Assembly (NCBI GenBank): GCA_964036155.1
Contig: OZ038423.1
Coordinates: 37,463,249 to 37,527,248, forward strand
DNA length: 64,000 nucleotides
From: Diploscapter coronatus
Taxonomy: Eukaryota > Nematoda > Chromadorea > Rhabditida > Rhabditidae
Reading direction: 5' to 3'
The notes below the pieces were generated by a model that was not told the origin of the DNA, searched no databases, and saw only the letters and a program-made list of their open reading frames with translations. Below, in pieces: positions 1 through 12,025 of this stretch. Numbering within the stretch: the first letter of the stretch is position 1; each line of letters begins with the position of its first letter. A program made the translations under genes and the position numbers.

Positions 1-111
1 GACAGGTGGGAATGTAAAAAATCACGATTTTTAGAGTGCACAACTTGAAATTTTCCTAAGCTTTGCTATTTTCTCGATTCTTTCAAATGAAGAGGAATTC
101 GTAATTTCCAG

Positions 112-2541
112 CGCAATTGGTCGCCCCTACGGTCTGTTCGAAGTTGCGAACGGCAAAGTGCAGCCCATCTCCACCTCCAGGCAATTAGGAGACAAACAAT
201 TGCCTAAAAGGGGTACTTTTTGCGCTATTGAAAACATTTTTCAAATCGTAAAAAAATATTCCGAAACTAATTTATTAGATTTGCTGGAACTGCCGAAACT
301 CGTAAGCGGCGACTCGGAGAGTGTGGACGAAGTGGCTGCCGCCGCGTCGGACTGCGCACCGTCGTCGAGCAGCAATCAGAAGAACGAGGCTGGCGCGGGG
401 AACGTCGTCGATGTGCAAGCGATCAGCCATGACGAGGTGGTTAGACTCAAGGAGGCTGGCATTTCGGGGGATACCTTGGTAGGCTTTTTTAAATAGATTT
501 TTTAATAGAAAATAATTGTATTTTTATATATTATTTTCTTGAAAATTATCCATTTTAAAAGAACGTTTCGTTTTTTTTAAATATTTATCTGAAAATTAAG
601 ATAACTCTAATTTCAGGTTGCCAAACTCGTCCAAGGCAGTTCGACCTTCTCTCAGCGCTCCTTATACGGACAGGAGAAATACATCCAGAGAAAGTCGAAC
701 AAACACAGCTGCCAGGTTCTGCTGCTCAAGCCCACCATTTCGCTTATCGCACAGTCCTACTACCTGAAGGACCCGGAGAGAATCGGCAATTTGAGGTATT
801 TCATGATTTATTAGCTTTATTTTTTGCAATAATTTATTTTTAAGAAACCCTGATTTTTTATTTTTCAGAGGCGATTTATTGGGCCTGCTTCTTCAGTGCG
901 GAGGCATTCATTCCAGCAGAAAAGTTCTCGTCTTTGATCAGGTTTTATTTTTTGTATTTCAAAATTTAAATACCTTTTCCAGGTGCTCGGCCTCCTGACT
1001 TCAGCAGTTCTGTCTCGTCTGGGTGGTCAGGGTGCGTGCATCCACATTCACAGAGGCAACACGGCTCAGTCGATTCCCTGCGTTTCTGCAATGAATTACA
1101 ATGAACAGGTTTGTGAATTGCTTTTCTTCTTGAAACTTTAAAAGCACCTCTTATTTATTTTTGAATTAAACAAACTTCTATGATTTTTCTTTTTATTTAC
1201 TAAAAGATTGTTTTTACATTTCTCAGATCATGTCCACCTTCATGCCGGTCCGCATTCAAAGCGCTCTGCAAGGCAAAACTCTGCCCTGGTCAGAGCCAAA
1301 CCAGCAGAATCAGCGGAAGAAAACCCTTGCCCCGACCAAGAACGAATCGGGCAGTTTCACGCTGGACGAGGCGAATGGGGACGGGGAGCCGAGCGCCAAG
1401 AAACCAAGACTGGGAGGAGACAGCACTGATTTGGCTATAGAAGATGAAGAGGTTAGAACAAAACATAAAACAAAAATAAAATATTTATCTCGAGACTTCT
1501 CAAAACTCATCCCGCAAATCGACTCGCAGAAAAATAGCATATCGTTTTATGAGAGAAAAAGAAGACATGCTTTTCCTCTCAACATGGCACTATTTATTGC
1601 CACGGGTTGAATTTTGAGAAGCCTGTTTATCTCTAAACTCAACTTCATTAAATTTTATTTGAAACTGAAGTTAAATTTGAATAATGTTATGAAATGGGAT
1701 GACCTTAAAATTGGGCTTTGAAATTTGTCATAAGTGCATTTAAATCGTATTTTTACCTACTTTTCATTTTCTAAAAATGATGAACGTTTTCAGAACGAAA
1801 CAGAAATGGATGACGTTGAAAAAAGAAGAGTGCTGCGAACTGCCAGGGAGGAAATGGGAATCGCTGTTATGAAGGAGGGAGTGGATTCGCTCATTTTTGC
1901 GACCAGAACCGTAATTGTTTCTCGTATCTTCTTTTGAAAGATACAAAATTTCAGGTCCATCCCCAGAGCCTCCTGGAAAAGCTATATCCTCACTTGAAGA
2001 TGTCGGGAACAATTTCGATCTTTTCTCCGCAATTGAATGTAAATTTTTAGATCTTAAAATTAATGATTTTTCATTATCGTCACTTTTTGAGGTTTTGGAC
2101 GTTGCAATTTTTATCAATTTCAGCCCCTTCTCGAAGCCTACGACTGGTTACGGCAGAATCACACCGTCGTTCAGATGCAGTTGTCTGATCAGATGTGCAG
2201 GAATATGCAGGTTTGAGGGCATTCTTTAAGAATTATTGCTAACCAAAAATTGAGTTTTTTCTTTATTTTCGATATTTTTTAACTTTCGGCTACTTTTGAT
2301 AGGTTACTTTATAAGATCATTGAAAATTGAATTTTGTTACTTGGAAATTTTCAAAAAGAATATTCTTTGAAAAGGCCGAACGATTTATTTGTAGGTATTG
2401 CCAGACCGAACCCACCCACTTATGTCGCAGAGCATCGGGGGCGGCTTCATTCTGAGCGGCATCAAGGTCGACAACACCAAACCCACCGTCACAATTTCGG
2501 GCACGAATGCAAGTGGAACTAGGGCTAATACGGTACGCTAA
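112..2541 (+). CDS. TRMT6: TRMT6 / Gcd10-like non-catalytic subunit of tRNA m1A58 methyltransferase (5' end outside window)
   Basis: In eukaryotes TRMT6 pairs with catalytic TRMT61A to methylate A58 of tRNAs, including initiator tRNA, in the nucleus. I read twelve exons: 112-212, 279-478, 617-795, 869-941, 983-1108, 1227-1451, 1794-1910, 1955-2038, 2124-2210 and 2395-2541, with phases that agree (the count may change upstream). The N-terminal GRPYG..FEV segment, the YGQEKYIQRK block, LLKPT, and the C-terminal VLPDRTHPLMSQSIGGGFILSG block match the Gcd10/TRM6 family. A low-complexity, acidic, lysine-containing insert (about 1290-1451) lies in the middle, where family members also vary. The beginning of the N-terminal barrel is missing, so the gene starts before base 1. 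The stop at 2539-2541 directly follows a GTACGC donor-like site, so an extra 3' exon is possible. The first intron (213-278, 66 nt) has no stop and keeps frame. Confidence 0.9.
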
Positions 2542-2883
2542 TTTCGCACTGTAATTGCTTACATCGAAAACGGCTGTAAATATTTAGACACTAAAGTTTT
2601 TCCACTATTTGACCTGATCTATCTTAGGCTTTGCATAAATTTGATTTTAAATTGCACTGCTTGACTTGGACTGGACTTTCTATTCGCCATATTTGGATTG
2701 CTTTATTTTGGGATTTTCATTAGCTTTAACAACTTCAAGAATTGGCCTTATACTTTCTAGATGATTTACTCAGAAATGGTCAATTTACAAAAGCTAGAAG
2801 TCATACTGCTTGAGTTTGGCCTGAACTTGTACTTGTGCTTTTATGTTTGTCGGAGTGCTTTATTTGATTAAATACTCGAGGAT
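2542..2883. other. Intergenic, convergent 3' ends of TRMT6 and the SH3 adaptor
   Basis: About 340 nt of AT-rich sequence between two genes that point at each other. It should hold both 3' UTRs. No further gene is seen. Confidence 0.6.
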
Positions 2884-4803
2884 TCACAAATCAGTAGCCA
2901 TAATAGCTATCTTAGTCGGAATGAACCCCTCGGTTTTGTCGTGTTTCACCCACAGCCATCCATTCACCGAGGTCGACGTCGATTCCACCCAGTCCCCTTG
3001 CTTGACGCACAGATCAACGTCAGATTTGCCGGCGAAATCTTCGATGATGAGAAGTTCGGTCGTTTCTTGGGACGCTACCTCGATTCTAAAGGATGAACTG
3101 GATTTGATTGGTTGTTGAATAGGGTAAGCAAAGGGGCAAACATTTTGAAAATTCCGAAACAAACGAACAAATCAGAACAAAGGCATACACTTTGCTTGTT
3201 CTATTTTGTAGTGAAAATCTGACTTGTGCCTGATCATCTCGGTCTCGTTGTAAGTCTGCAGAATGAATGCCGGCACGAACCCTTCTGACCCATCGCTGTC
3301 TTTCCGCACAAACGTCCAATCCGGATCGTCTTTGTTCAGCATCAGCACCTAGATTTTTTATTTTCTTCATGTTTCATCTGTGTTTATTGCACAATCTATG
3401 ATTTTGAGTAAGGTTCGCCCTTATTTTCTCAAAAATCTATGACACACATAGAAACTGATGATTTATGCAAACGATCATTATTTTATAATTCTTGAAAGGT
3501 TGTCTGATTTCTTTTTCTCTTCAATACTTTCATCTTCAAAATGGGCAAATTTTTCAACAAAAAAATCATAAATTTGCGCTTTCCCACCTTATCCCCACTC
3601 TCCACGCTCACATCATCGATTCGTTTGGCCGTGTATGCATAGATTGCCGTTGTTTGTCCTTGTGGAACCTGAAATTTCAGTCCGCTTTAACTTCCCTGCT
3701 TAGAAACTCATTTTTGTCGTAGTATTGTAACGTCTCGAATCATACGCTATTTTTGTTGACATTACTTTCCTTAATCATTGCAAACGAATTACAGCATTAC
3801 GACAAATAGTATTCATAATTTAGAAAATTTAGGCACTCTAGGAAACGGCTCCCCCTCCTCCTTTTGGATAGGCAGACTCTCGAGAAACCGTTCCAAGTTG
3901 GTCTTCTCCCACCGTTTAGCAATGGCTATCGTCTGACCGCGTTTTATCTAAATCTAAAAGTTATCTAAGGTGTTTAGTTGATCTCAAATTTTTAAAAGGA
4001 TATTTGGATTTATCGTGATATAAAAAATCACGGCGATTTTCAGGAAAGATATGACATATCTTTTACTCTTGCACTTCGTTATAAGATTGCGATAAATCCG
4101 ACTTGTTATTTTTAAGAGATGAATAAATTTAAATATACTAAAAAACGTACAGTGGCAGACCCAGCAGCCTTATCACCTCGTTTCCGTCTTCCCTCAGTTT
4201 TCACCAGTCTCCACTCGTTCTTCGGAGCATTGTTTCCAGAATGAACCTTGATTTTGCAGTATTGTTGAGGCACAAAGCCTCTTCTACCATCCAAAGTCTG
4301 AATGTAGATCCAGTCATCTTCTCTGGAAACTGACACATTTTCCTATTTTTCTTTGGACTTTACATTACACTATAGAAAGTGACAAAATAATCTAATACTT
4401 TACTATGATCTGTTATTTGATCACTTCCGTAATGTAGTAATGCAAAATCTCATCCTTCCCTTTTCTCTCCTTACTATATCTATCACACAACACAATCTAG
4501 TAAAAAGTAAGGAATTTGAAAATACCTATAAATGGCCTTCGCTTTCATCCCTTTGACAATCGACAATTCATCAGCTACAGTCGCGGCGAAACTCTTGGTC
4601 AATTGACACTGTGAATAGGGCTCGATACTTTGAAGTTGAGATGAATCCACCCACGCAGAAGCGGTGGATTGAGTCGGAGCTGTGACAGGTTGTTGAGCAT
4701 GGGGATGGGAGAAATCTTTAGAATAAATCATCAGCTGATTTTTTTCTGACAATTACTTACCTTTTCCTGTCAAAAGTCGTAGAACAAAAGTGCGAAGACC
4801 CAT
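2884..4803 (-). CDS. Adaptor protein with three SH3 domains
   Basis: Seven exons on the minus strand give a 332-residue protein with consistent phases: 4761-4803, 4526-4745, 4151-4322, 3837-3947, 3588-3668, 3191-3348 and 2884-3097. SH3 domain 1 (about residues 63-104) has DELSIVKG, then EDDWIYI and GRRGFVPQQYC. SH3 domain 2 (about 186-245) has TAIYAYTAKRIDDVSVESGDK, DDPDWTFV and EGFVPAFI. SH3 domain 3 (about 265-328, at the C-terminus) has DVDLCVKQGDWVE, GWLWVKH and EGFIPTKI. There is no kinase, PH or SH2 domain, so it should act only as a binding scaffold for proline-rich partners. Three SH3 domains with the last at the C-terminus resembles the Dlish-type layout, but I cannot prove orthology. 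The start ATG is preceded by a purine-rich leader; exon 3 uses acceptor TTCCAG at 4323, chosen because it restores the SH3 frame. Confidence 0.82.
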
Positions 4804-6176
4804 GTTTTCTTTCAAATTTTAGTAAAGAAAACTCAGTTGGTGATAAATGGCAAGAAAAACTAAGATTTTGAAAAATCAAGACAAAATCGAAATTTTATTT
4901 CATCACTGGCTCAGCTTGAAAGATGCGGACAGTCTTGACGAGGAAATCGAGATATTTTCCTTCTCGTCCCCCTTTGCAAGACTTTGAGCTTTTCTTCTCT
5001 CGGACCTGTCAAAAATTCAATCACTTCTTTCTGTGAAAATGGCTTCTTAATTCACAAAACAATCAATGACTTTATTATAATATTTCTTATTTTTCAACTC
5101 TAAATAAAAAATAAAAGAAAATATGACAAATTTGCCTAAGATTCATAAAATATATAAGAAAACTAAAATTCTGTGATCCTTATAGAAGTAAGTTTTACTG
5201 CGGAGCAGACTACCTACTTTACAAATGTTACAAACAATGGTCGTGATTTAGTAAATAAATCACGCAACGCCCAAAGCGCTTGCATCTCTAATGTTGTGAA
5301 TATTTTAAAGTTTGTATATCTAGCTTTGCATTGCAAACAAATTTGGGTCGGAGGCGATCTGTACCAAAATTTACGAGGAAAGTCCCTACAGTTTGACACA
5401 AATCGCCTCCAACCCAACAAATTTTATTCATGCAAGGTTACGTCATAGCTAATTTCGTTTGTGCTATTTACCTACTGCTTAGTTTCTTTTCATCGGACGA
5501 ATGATCTCTTTAGATCTGCTGATATTTTAAATTCAATTAGCTATATATTGAATGCGTTTAGAGATCAAGTTGAAACTTTGCATATTACTAAATCAAAACT
5601 CTTACCAATAGACAATTATTATTTGAATATATGAAGGTTCAGTTCTAAAGATTTCAAATCATAAAAATTTCCCGACATCTGACAAATAAGGCTATTTTGT
5701 TCGAGAATTTCTATAAATGCCTAACCAATACTCCAGTTGTATTGAAAGTTTTTATTTTAAGAGATATTTCATATCTTCACAAGATTATGATTCTTTTCAG
5801 GCACTTTTGTCTCTTTACAGTTCCAAAACAAAGACATTAAAATAGACAAAGTGTGATAAAGTTGATGTGTGAATATCGTAAAGCAACCATTCATTAATCG
5901 GAAACAAAATTCTCACGGGGCGCGAATACGGAAATTTCGAATATGATGAGAAAGTTTTTGGGACTCGTAAATAGCCTAGTCGAGACTTTGAAAAAAATCT
6001 ATGTACAGGAAATTTGGGTTGGACTTAATTCTGACTTCGAATTCAGAGGAAAAAATCATAAGTCGGAATTCCAGTAAAAATTCTCGGATTTTAGGTGGCA
6101 TAAAATTTCTAATATTCAAAATCAGAATTGCCAAGTCTAATACACATTGAATAATAACTTATCGATCAATTAGAAG
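4804..6176. other. Intergenic, AT-rich, with one hairpin
   Basis: No exon with convincing splice sites was found on either strand. It holds an inverted repeat at 5345-5417 (separate entry) and otherwise low-information AT-rich DNA. Confidence 0.5.
5343..5418. repeat. Short perfect-stem hairpin, intergenic
   Basis: The arm GGTCGGAGGCGATCTGT near 5346 pairs with ACAAATCGCCTCCAACCC near 5399 with few mismatches, and the loop is about 35 nt. It looks like a small foldback element. I found no second copy in the window. Confidence 0.6.
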
Positions 6177-8948
6177 TTAATTAACTATATAACTAGTGGA
6201 ATTTTTATTAATTAGTGGACCCGTGTTGAGAAATATCAGTGGCTCTGAAGATGATGAACTTGTACTATTCCCACTCGGCTTGAGGAATATTTGTCCATCG
6301 ATAATCGTCGTGACTGCCGCGATGATGAGAAGAATCAGAATGACGAACAGAATGATACCGTAGATGATGTTCGCGTTGAAGGGAGGCTGGGGCTTGTGCA
6401 GGAGAAACTCTTCTTGTTGCTCTTGACTGCTGGTACTTGGGCCTGATCCATTCAACGATGCATTTGAACCGGTCGATTCTTTCTGAAGATAGGAAATTTG
6501 ACAAAAATCGATAAATTAAAAAATCAATAAATGAAATGAAATGAAGATACACAAAAATCAATGAAAATGCCATCAACTGAATCTAGTAGAAAAATTGCAA
6601 TTTCTACGATTTATCGAAAAAGAAACATATTTTCCTACCAAAGTACTAGGCGGCTTTGTAGGAATAACTACTTCCGGAATGGCGATTTCTCTGTGAGATT
6701 TCATCCTAGGCGATAGAGGTTTCTGGTCATCTTTATTAGAAGAAATCATGTGCAGCGGAATCCTTCTGAAACAATCAATAATGATTCAGATTTTTAGGAA
6801 GTATTTTTGTTAGGTGAACAAAATCATAGGTGGTTTTTGACTGTTATACTCTCTAGAGAAACAGATGAAATAATCGAATTTAAAATTCTATCAATTTTCT
6901 ATATGACTAACGATCTTCTAGACGCCTTCGATAATTTTTCTGCCTCACCCTATAAATTTGTCGGGCTGATGAATGTGTGGGGAAAATGTGATAATTCGAT
7001 TTGATTAGGCGAGTTTTCGAGGCGAAGAACGGAATTTTTGTAAAGTTTACCCTTAGCCCCAAAAATTTGGGGTGGGCTTTACAATAAAATGGAAAATAGG
7101 AAGATTTGCATCCGATAAATCAATACAGCTGACTGAATGCTGAAGTAGTGAATTCTGACGGAAGGAGATGGGTTGGAGTAGAGAGAGGGAGAAAATAAGA
7201 GAGGCAGAGATGGAGAGGGAAGAATGAAAGAGAAAGAGAGAAAGAAAAAGTTATGTGTCAGCTAGGTTGCACGTATATACGCGCATTATGGAGAGATGGA
7301 AAAAGATGTACGAAACAGGTTCCACCTCTTCCCTCTTTTTTGCCTCACTATTTTCTATGATTCTCCATTTTCGGCGATCATTTTTGCCCCCGACCACTTC
7401 AAATCTGCCTCGCGTATTCCAAATAAAGTATATTTATTCGCAGCTCCTGATTTTCATGACTTTCGAGTGGTGTGAAAGAGCAGTGAGCAATCCGGCACTC
7501 ATATCATAGCCATTTTTAGAGAGCGGAGAAAAGTTTGTTGACTTTGCGATTTTTGATGGCTTTTGCAGAAAAAAATTCATGAAGATCACCTTTATTTTGT
7601 TGTAAAAATGTATTACCCAATCATTTTAAGAGTGCATAGCCTTTAGAACGAGAGAAGGTTACTTCAAGGACAATTTTTACAATGGTCTGGAGTTTTATGA
7701 GGGAGGAGAGCAAGGAAATTGAAAATTAACTAATATTGAAATTAGATATTGTTCAGGTTGAAATTTGACTATTTTATGCAGAATGTCAAAATGAGTAGAT
7801 CATATTGCGATCAAATATTCCATATTCCCGCTCTGAGAATTTGCATTTTTCAATCGCGTGAGTTTTGCAAGAACGAAAAGTTTGCATTAAAAGATGGGAA
7901 ACTTTGACTTACTTGAGCAAACCGGGAAAATTCATGTGTTTGATCGGTGGTGTCATTTTTGGGAAAACAGATAGAGCACTACGAATTGCGATTGAGCAAC
8001 AGAAAATGCAGAAGAATTTCTTTTCGTGCTTTTTCCCTACTCATTCCCCATTCTCAACATAAACAAGCAGCCATTTGCCCCCGTTTGCCCTTAATCTTAT
8101 TTCATTTTCCTTTCCAGATCTCAGCAGTAGTCCCTACTCTTAATGGAAATTTTCATTTAGATAATTCTTCTTTCGGTTCGTAAATTATTGAGCAGATCTC
8201 ACATTAATTGACAGAAATTTACGCAGCAGGAAAGTTATGAACTGTGAAAGTGTTTTTTTAATTAATAAGAGAAAATTCTAACAGAAAGATCATGACTATC
8301 ATGAGTCTAGAATGAGTTTCTGAGGAAAAAATACCACCACGAACTTTGTCTTACTCAGAATTTGTATATGATAAGTTAGGGTTAAACTTCAGACCAACCT
8401 AATTTTCTCGGTCAAATTATCGATTAGTCTGGTGAAGGACTTCCATCTCGAACTGCCATGGTCAGCTAATTGAGTAGGATTTGTCGAGCAACTGTTGTAA
8501 TATTGCAGTGCAGTTTCAACCATCAGAATGTCATCAGATAGAGAGACTACGCCGCTCAGTTGACGGTTCACATTGCTAGAAAAAGTGAATGAGTTATGGT
8601 TGAATTTAATTGACATATGATTAATGACTGAAAATGTTGAAATTGGACTCTAAATCACAGCTCTCGAGTCATTGAAACATCGTTAATTTTTGTAAAATTA
8701 TTTTAATAAGAAACGAAGACAAATACTCACTTTTTATTTTCATCCTCGGATGTATTTCTAAATTCAGAATATATTGAATCTGTAGCAATGGGATTGCAAA
8801 AACTGAGTGGTTCATTCTTGCTTCGAGTTTTATCGTTCAGCTGTTTGGAGGATGCAGGAGTCGTGGTGCATTCAGATTTGTCGTCCTGTATTTTGGAATC
8901 TCGGAATTCAACATGGATGTCTTCAACTCGAATCACTCCATTCATCAT
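6177..8948 (-). CDS. Single-pass transmembrane protein of unknown function
   Basis: Not recognised. Four exons with agreeing phases: 8731-8948, 8399-8575, 6639-6765 and 6177-6482, giving about 275 residues. I start at the double ATG at 8943-8948. A TTTCAG acceptor lies nine bases upstream and could be a trans-splice site; the frame is open to that acceptor, so an upstream exon is also possible. The first 200 residues are polar and rich in Ser, Asp and Lys. One strong membrane helix (GIILFVILILLIIAAVTTII, about residue 205-225) follows a proline-rich stretch. The last 45 residues are Ser/Asn rich with two N-S-T sequons. A long N-terminal tail and short glycosylatable C-terminus suggest type II orientation, which is inference. 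The 1.6 kb intron (6766-8398) is long for this window and carries a hairpin at 7037-7083. Confidence 0.62.
7037..7083. repeat. Short near-palindrome in intron
   Basis: TTGTAAAGTTTACCC is followed by CCCCAAAAATTTGGGG and then GGGCTTTACAA, forming a nearly continuous stem of about 46 bases. The end motif TTGTAAAG recurs at the edges of hairpins near 56233-56323 and 61676-61726. Confidence 0.55.
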
Positions 8949-11340
8949 TTGACATTCCTGAAATTTCGATTTTTTAAACTAGAAAAACTAATTAAGGATA
9001 GGTTCAATTTTATTTAAACCCCCGAAAAATTGAGATTTTTATCAAGTTATAGAAAATCATGGATAGGGATTATTTCATATCTCTGACATCATATCTCAAT
9101 ATTTAAGAGTTTTACGCGAAATTTTTGGCATGATTTCGAGAACTATGAACGTATTCTGAGATTTTATAATATCGGGAATTCCAAACAACGAAACTACAAA
9201 CATGACGATATTTACATTGAAAGCGAGCGCGACAAATGAACAAAGTGTTTAGTGTCTAATTCAAATTTATAAGTTCCCGTATAATGGACTTTTAGCGAAA
9301 AAAAAAAGAATTGAATGAAGTCGGTAAACGATGAAATAGGTTGAATGGAGGGAAGTCAAGATGTCGAAGGAAATGGGGGTAACATTAACAGCTGCAGGCT
9401 GCAGGAAGACGGTCTGAAGGAATCGAATGGAGGGGAATTAGATCTGACAGGGGCAAAAACGGAGATGGACAGGGCTGAAGACTGGAAAAAATCAGGCAAA
9501 ATAACAGGAATAGGAATTCGGGGTGGGTCGGAATGAAGAAATTTGAGAGTCCGGTGAAAAATTTCGGTTTCGGGACAAAATTAAGACAAAATATTGGAAA
9601 TGTAGTTAGAATCAGAATGATTTGTAAAATACAAAAAAGCGTTGAAGCTGATCCTCAACAAAGTTTTAAAAGTCATATAAAAGAGCGTTTATTAAAAATA
9701 TCGTAATCGAACTTCTAATTATTCGAATAAAAATACTGAAATCAAAGTTGAATCGGAATTCGCTCAAACCCCGGGACAAGAAAAATAATGATGAAAAAGC
9801 CTGGAGAACAGCATTCAGAGACAATGTCGAATGTCGGAATGCCAAATGATGTGTGGCTAAAGGCTATAGATGAATGGGGCATGACGGAATGACGGGAAGA
9901 CGGACAAATGAACGAACAGGCTGCATTTCCTCTGTTCAGGCTGGCAGCCTGATGACTCTCATTGTCCTTGGCTAATAGCGATAGATTCGCGTTGTTGTTG
10001 TATAACTGAAATGCTAGAGAGAGGGAAGAAGGAGGAAATGTGACTGTTTGACTTGTGCTAGTCACTATCGGATAATCAGTGGGGTTAGGTTGAGAGCATC
10101 ATTTTGAGACCAATCGATGGTAAACTGACAAAAGATGAACAGTGATTGAAGATCAGGTAAAAATAGAGTTCAGACGAAGAAACGAGTATTTACATTAGGC
10201 TTTGTAATGCTAAGAGGTTCACTATCATATGATAGTGATAAGATAAAAATTCAGATCAATAACTTATCAGCAGATGACTAAGAATGAAAGAAACTTATTT
10301 TTCTAGGATTTGTATGATTCAGACCATTGAATTCACGAAGCTGATCGTGATCAGAGATGTTGATAGATCACAATGTTGCAAAACTAATCTTAAAACAATA
10401 GGAAAAAGTAAAACAGACAGACAGACTGATTGAATGAAGTCGAAAAAGAAGAAGCTGCAGGTGCACTTGCGAGAGTGGATGACTGAGGCGAGTGACCATC
10501 TGAGTTGAGAAGGGGAGGGAAGGGAAGGAATTGCTCTGAGAGGAGAAGAGCAAACAGAAATGCAGCAAAACACCACACAACAATCTGTATGTTCGCACAA
10601 TCACCATTCACAATCATGAACGAGGAAACTCGGGCTTTAAATCGTGAGCAAGGATGGATTAAGCTCGGAACTTGGAGAAATTGTTTTCGAAAGCAGAAAA
10701 AAGATTAATTTTTAATTCTGTTATGGAGAATCGTAAGTCAGAAGTATGATAAGTATTCTGATAATTGGAAATTATGAGAGGAAATTCGATAATAAAAAAT
10801 CGTGATGATGAGTTTAGAATTTTCGAAATCCAGACTTCTGGACAATCCTGCCCTGCTTATGGACAATATTTGAACACAGAATTCCTTAATCCCCTATATC
10901 TCCTCTAAAATTTCATTTCCTCTGAACACTTTCCCATGTTGCATTGTTTCCTAGTAACACTAGACACTGAAATAGGAATTGCAAAATTGGAAAATTCTTC
11001 AAAAACAGATTGCCACTTTATTATTTTACCAAAAGAAAAAGTTATTGGATTTTGGAAGGTGGCAAAAGAGGTCGAGTTTCATCTGGATGGAATACGGAGT
11101 AGATTTGAAAAAAAAACTTCAATGATGGCATTATAGTCACTAAATGGAGAGGTGGTATAAGATGTAGTTCAAATTCAACACATAGCGGGTGAATTTTAGA
11201 TCTTTTAGAAAATTCGTGGTGCTTGAAGTTCACGAACTTTTCAAAATATTTCATTTTCCTTTTAAATCTTGGAGTTGGCCTTGCAAATGATCCCAAATCC
11301 CACATAGACATAATCGAATAGATCTTTCTTCTTGAAATTA
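8949..11340. other. Gene-poor stretch, no supported gene
   Basis: Open frames here (for example minus 9742-10065 and plus 9345-9536) are low-complexity or lack convincing splice partners. Minus-strand sequence around 9900-10000 has a plausible exon (TTTCAG acceptor, then LYNNNANLSLLAKDN) but no partner exon could be phased to it. Purine-rich tracts lie at about 7150-7260 (in the neighbouring intron), 9340-9540 and 10490-10560. Promoter sequence for the membrane-protein gene probably lies at the left end. Confidence 0.4.
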
Positions 11341-11658
11341 TTATCTGCAGAAATTCATCTTTGAAATGCATTCTTCATGCGAAGACTTACACATTCCAGC
11401 GGAAAATTCGAGAAAAATGCTAAATACCTTGTAGAACGCTGATTCTCTATACCATCCATAGAGGGAAAAGATCAGGATGATTATTGATAGGAGCTACAAA
11501 TTTTAATTGTTATCCTCCTTAAAATTTTCAAAATGTATTTTTTAAAGACCTACCAAAAATAGGTATAAAAGAAATGGTTATACATGACGAAGTCTGGGTA
11601 AAAGATGCTCGCGTAGTCGGTTAATTTTTGCAGCTTCTTTCGGGTCGATCGGTGTGGC
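11341..11658 (-). pseudogene. Possible decayed membrane-protein gene, two exons with an in-frame stop
   Basis: Two minus-strand exons with good boundaries are seen: 11554-11658 (acceptor TTCTAG, donor GTAGGT) and 11341-11493 (acceptor TTTGTAG), with a 60 nt intron. Read in one phase they give a charged segment (ATPIDPKEAAKINRLREHLL) running into a hydrophobic stretch FLLYLFLLLSIIILIFSLYG and a C-terminus with four cysteines ending CISKMNFCR. That frame contains TAA at 11578-11580, where a C-to-T change from CAA would explain it. Another frame of the upstream exon is open through 11554 but does not phase with the membrane exon. Further exons upstream could not be resolved. Function unknown. 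Confidence 0.35.
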
Positions 11659-12025
11659 CTAGAATGTTTGTTTCTGAATATATTTGATAAATAAGTAACC
11701 ACAGGCACCGTTCCACTCAGCCCAAGCCTTTTCCTCTTTTTGTATTTCAGAATTGAGTCTCGATTGCAGGTGTCATTGTATAGAACTGGTCGATCGAAAG
11801 GTTTTAGAAAAAATCAACAAATATTTTTGGAGTGGGACTTCTGTTTAGATTTTCCTTGGAATAACTAGGTAGCTCATATTGGTAACCCCAAATTCATTTC
11901 CATGACAATACTTCGCCCTGTTTATCATTTAGAAATCGATATTTGAGGAAAGCTATGTTTCCAAATTATTGGGGAAGAATCAATTTTGTCTGGAATTTCT
12001 TCCATCGTTTTTATGAATCATCGTA

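Noticed and set aside
9345..9536. Plus-strand open frame rich in Gly, Glu and Lys
   Set aside because: Purine-rich low-complexity DNA without splice sites or a family match.
9742..10065. Minus-strand open frame that might be an upstream exon of the membrane protein
   Set aside because: An acceptor is present but no donor could be phased to the exon at 8957.
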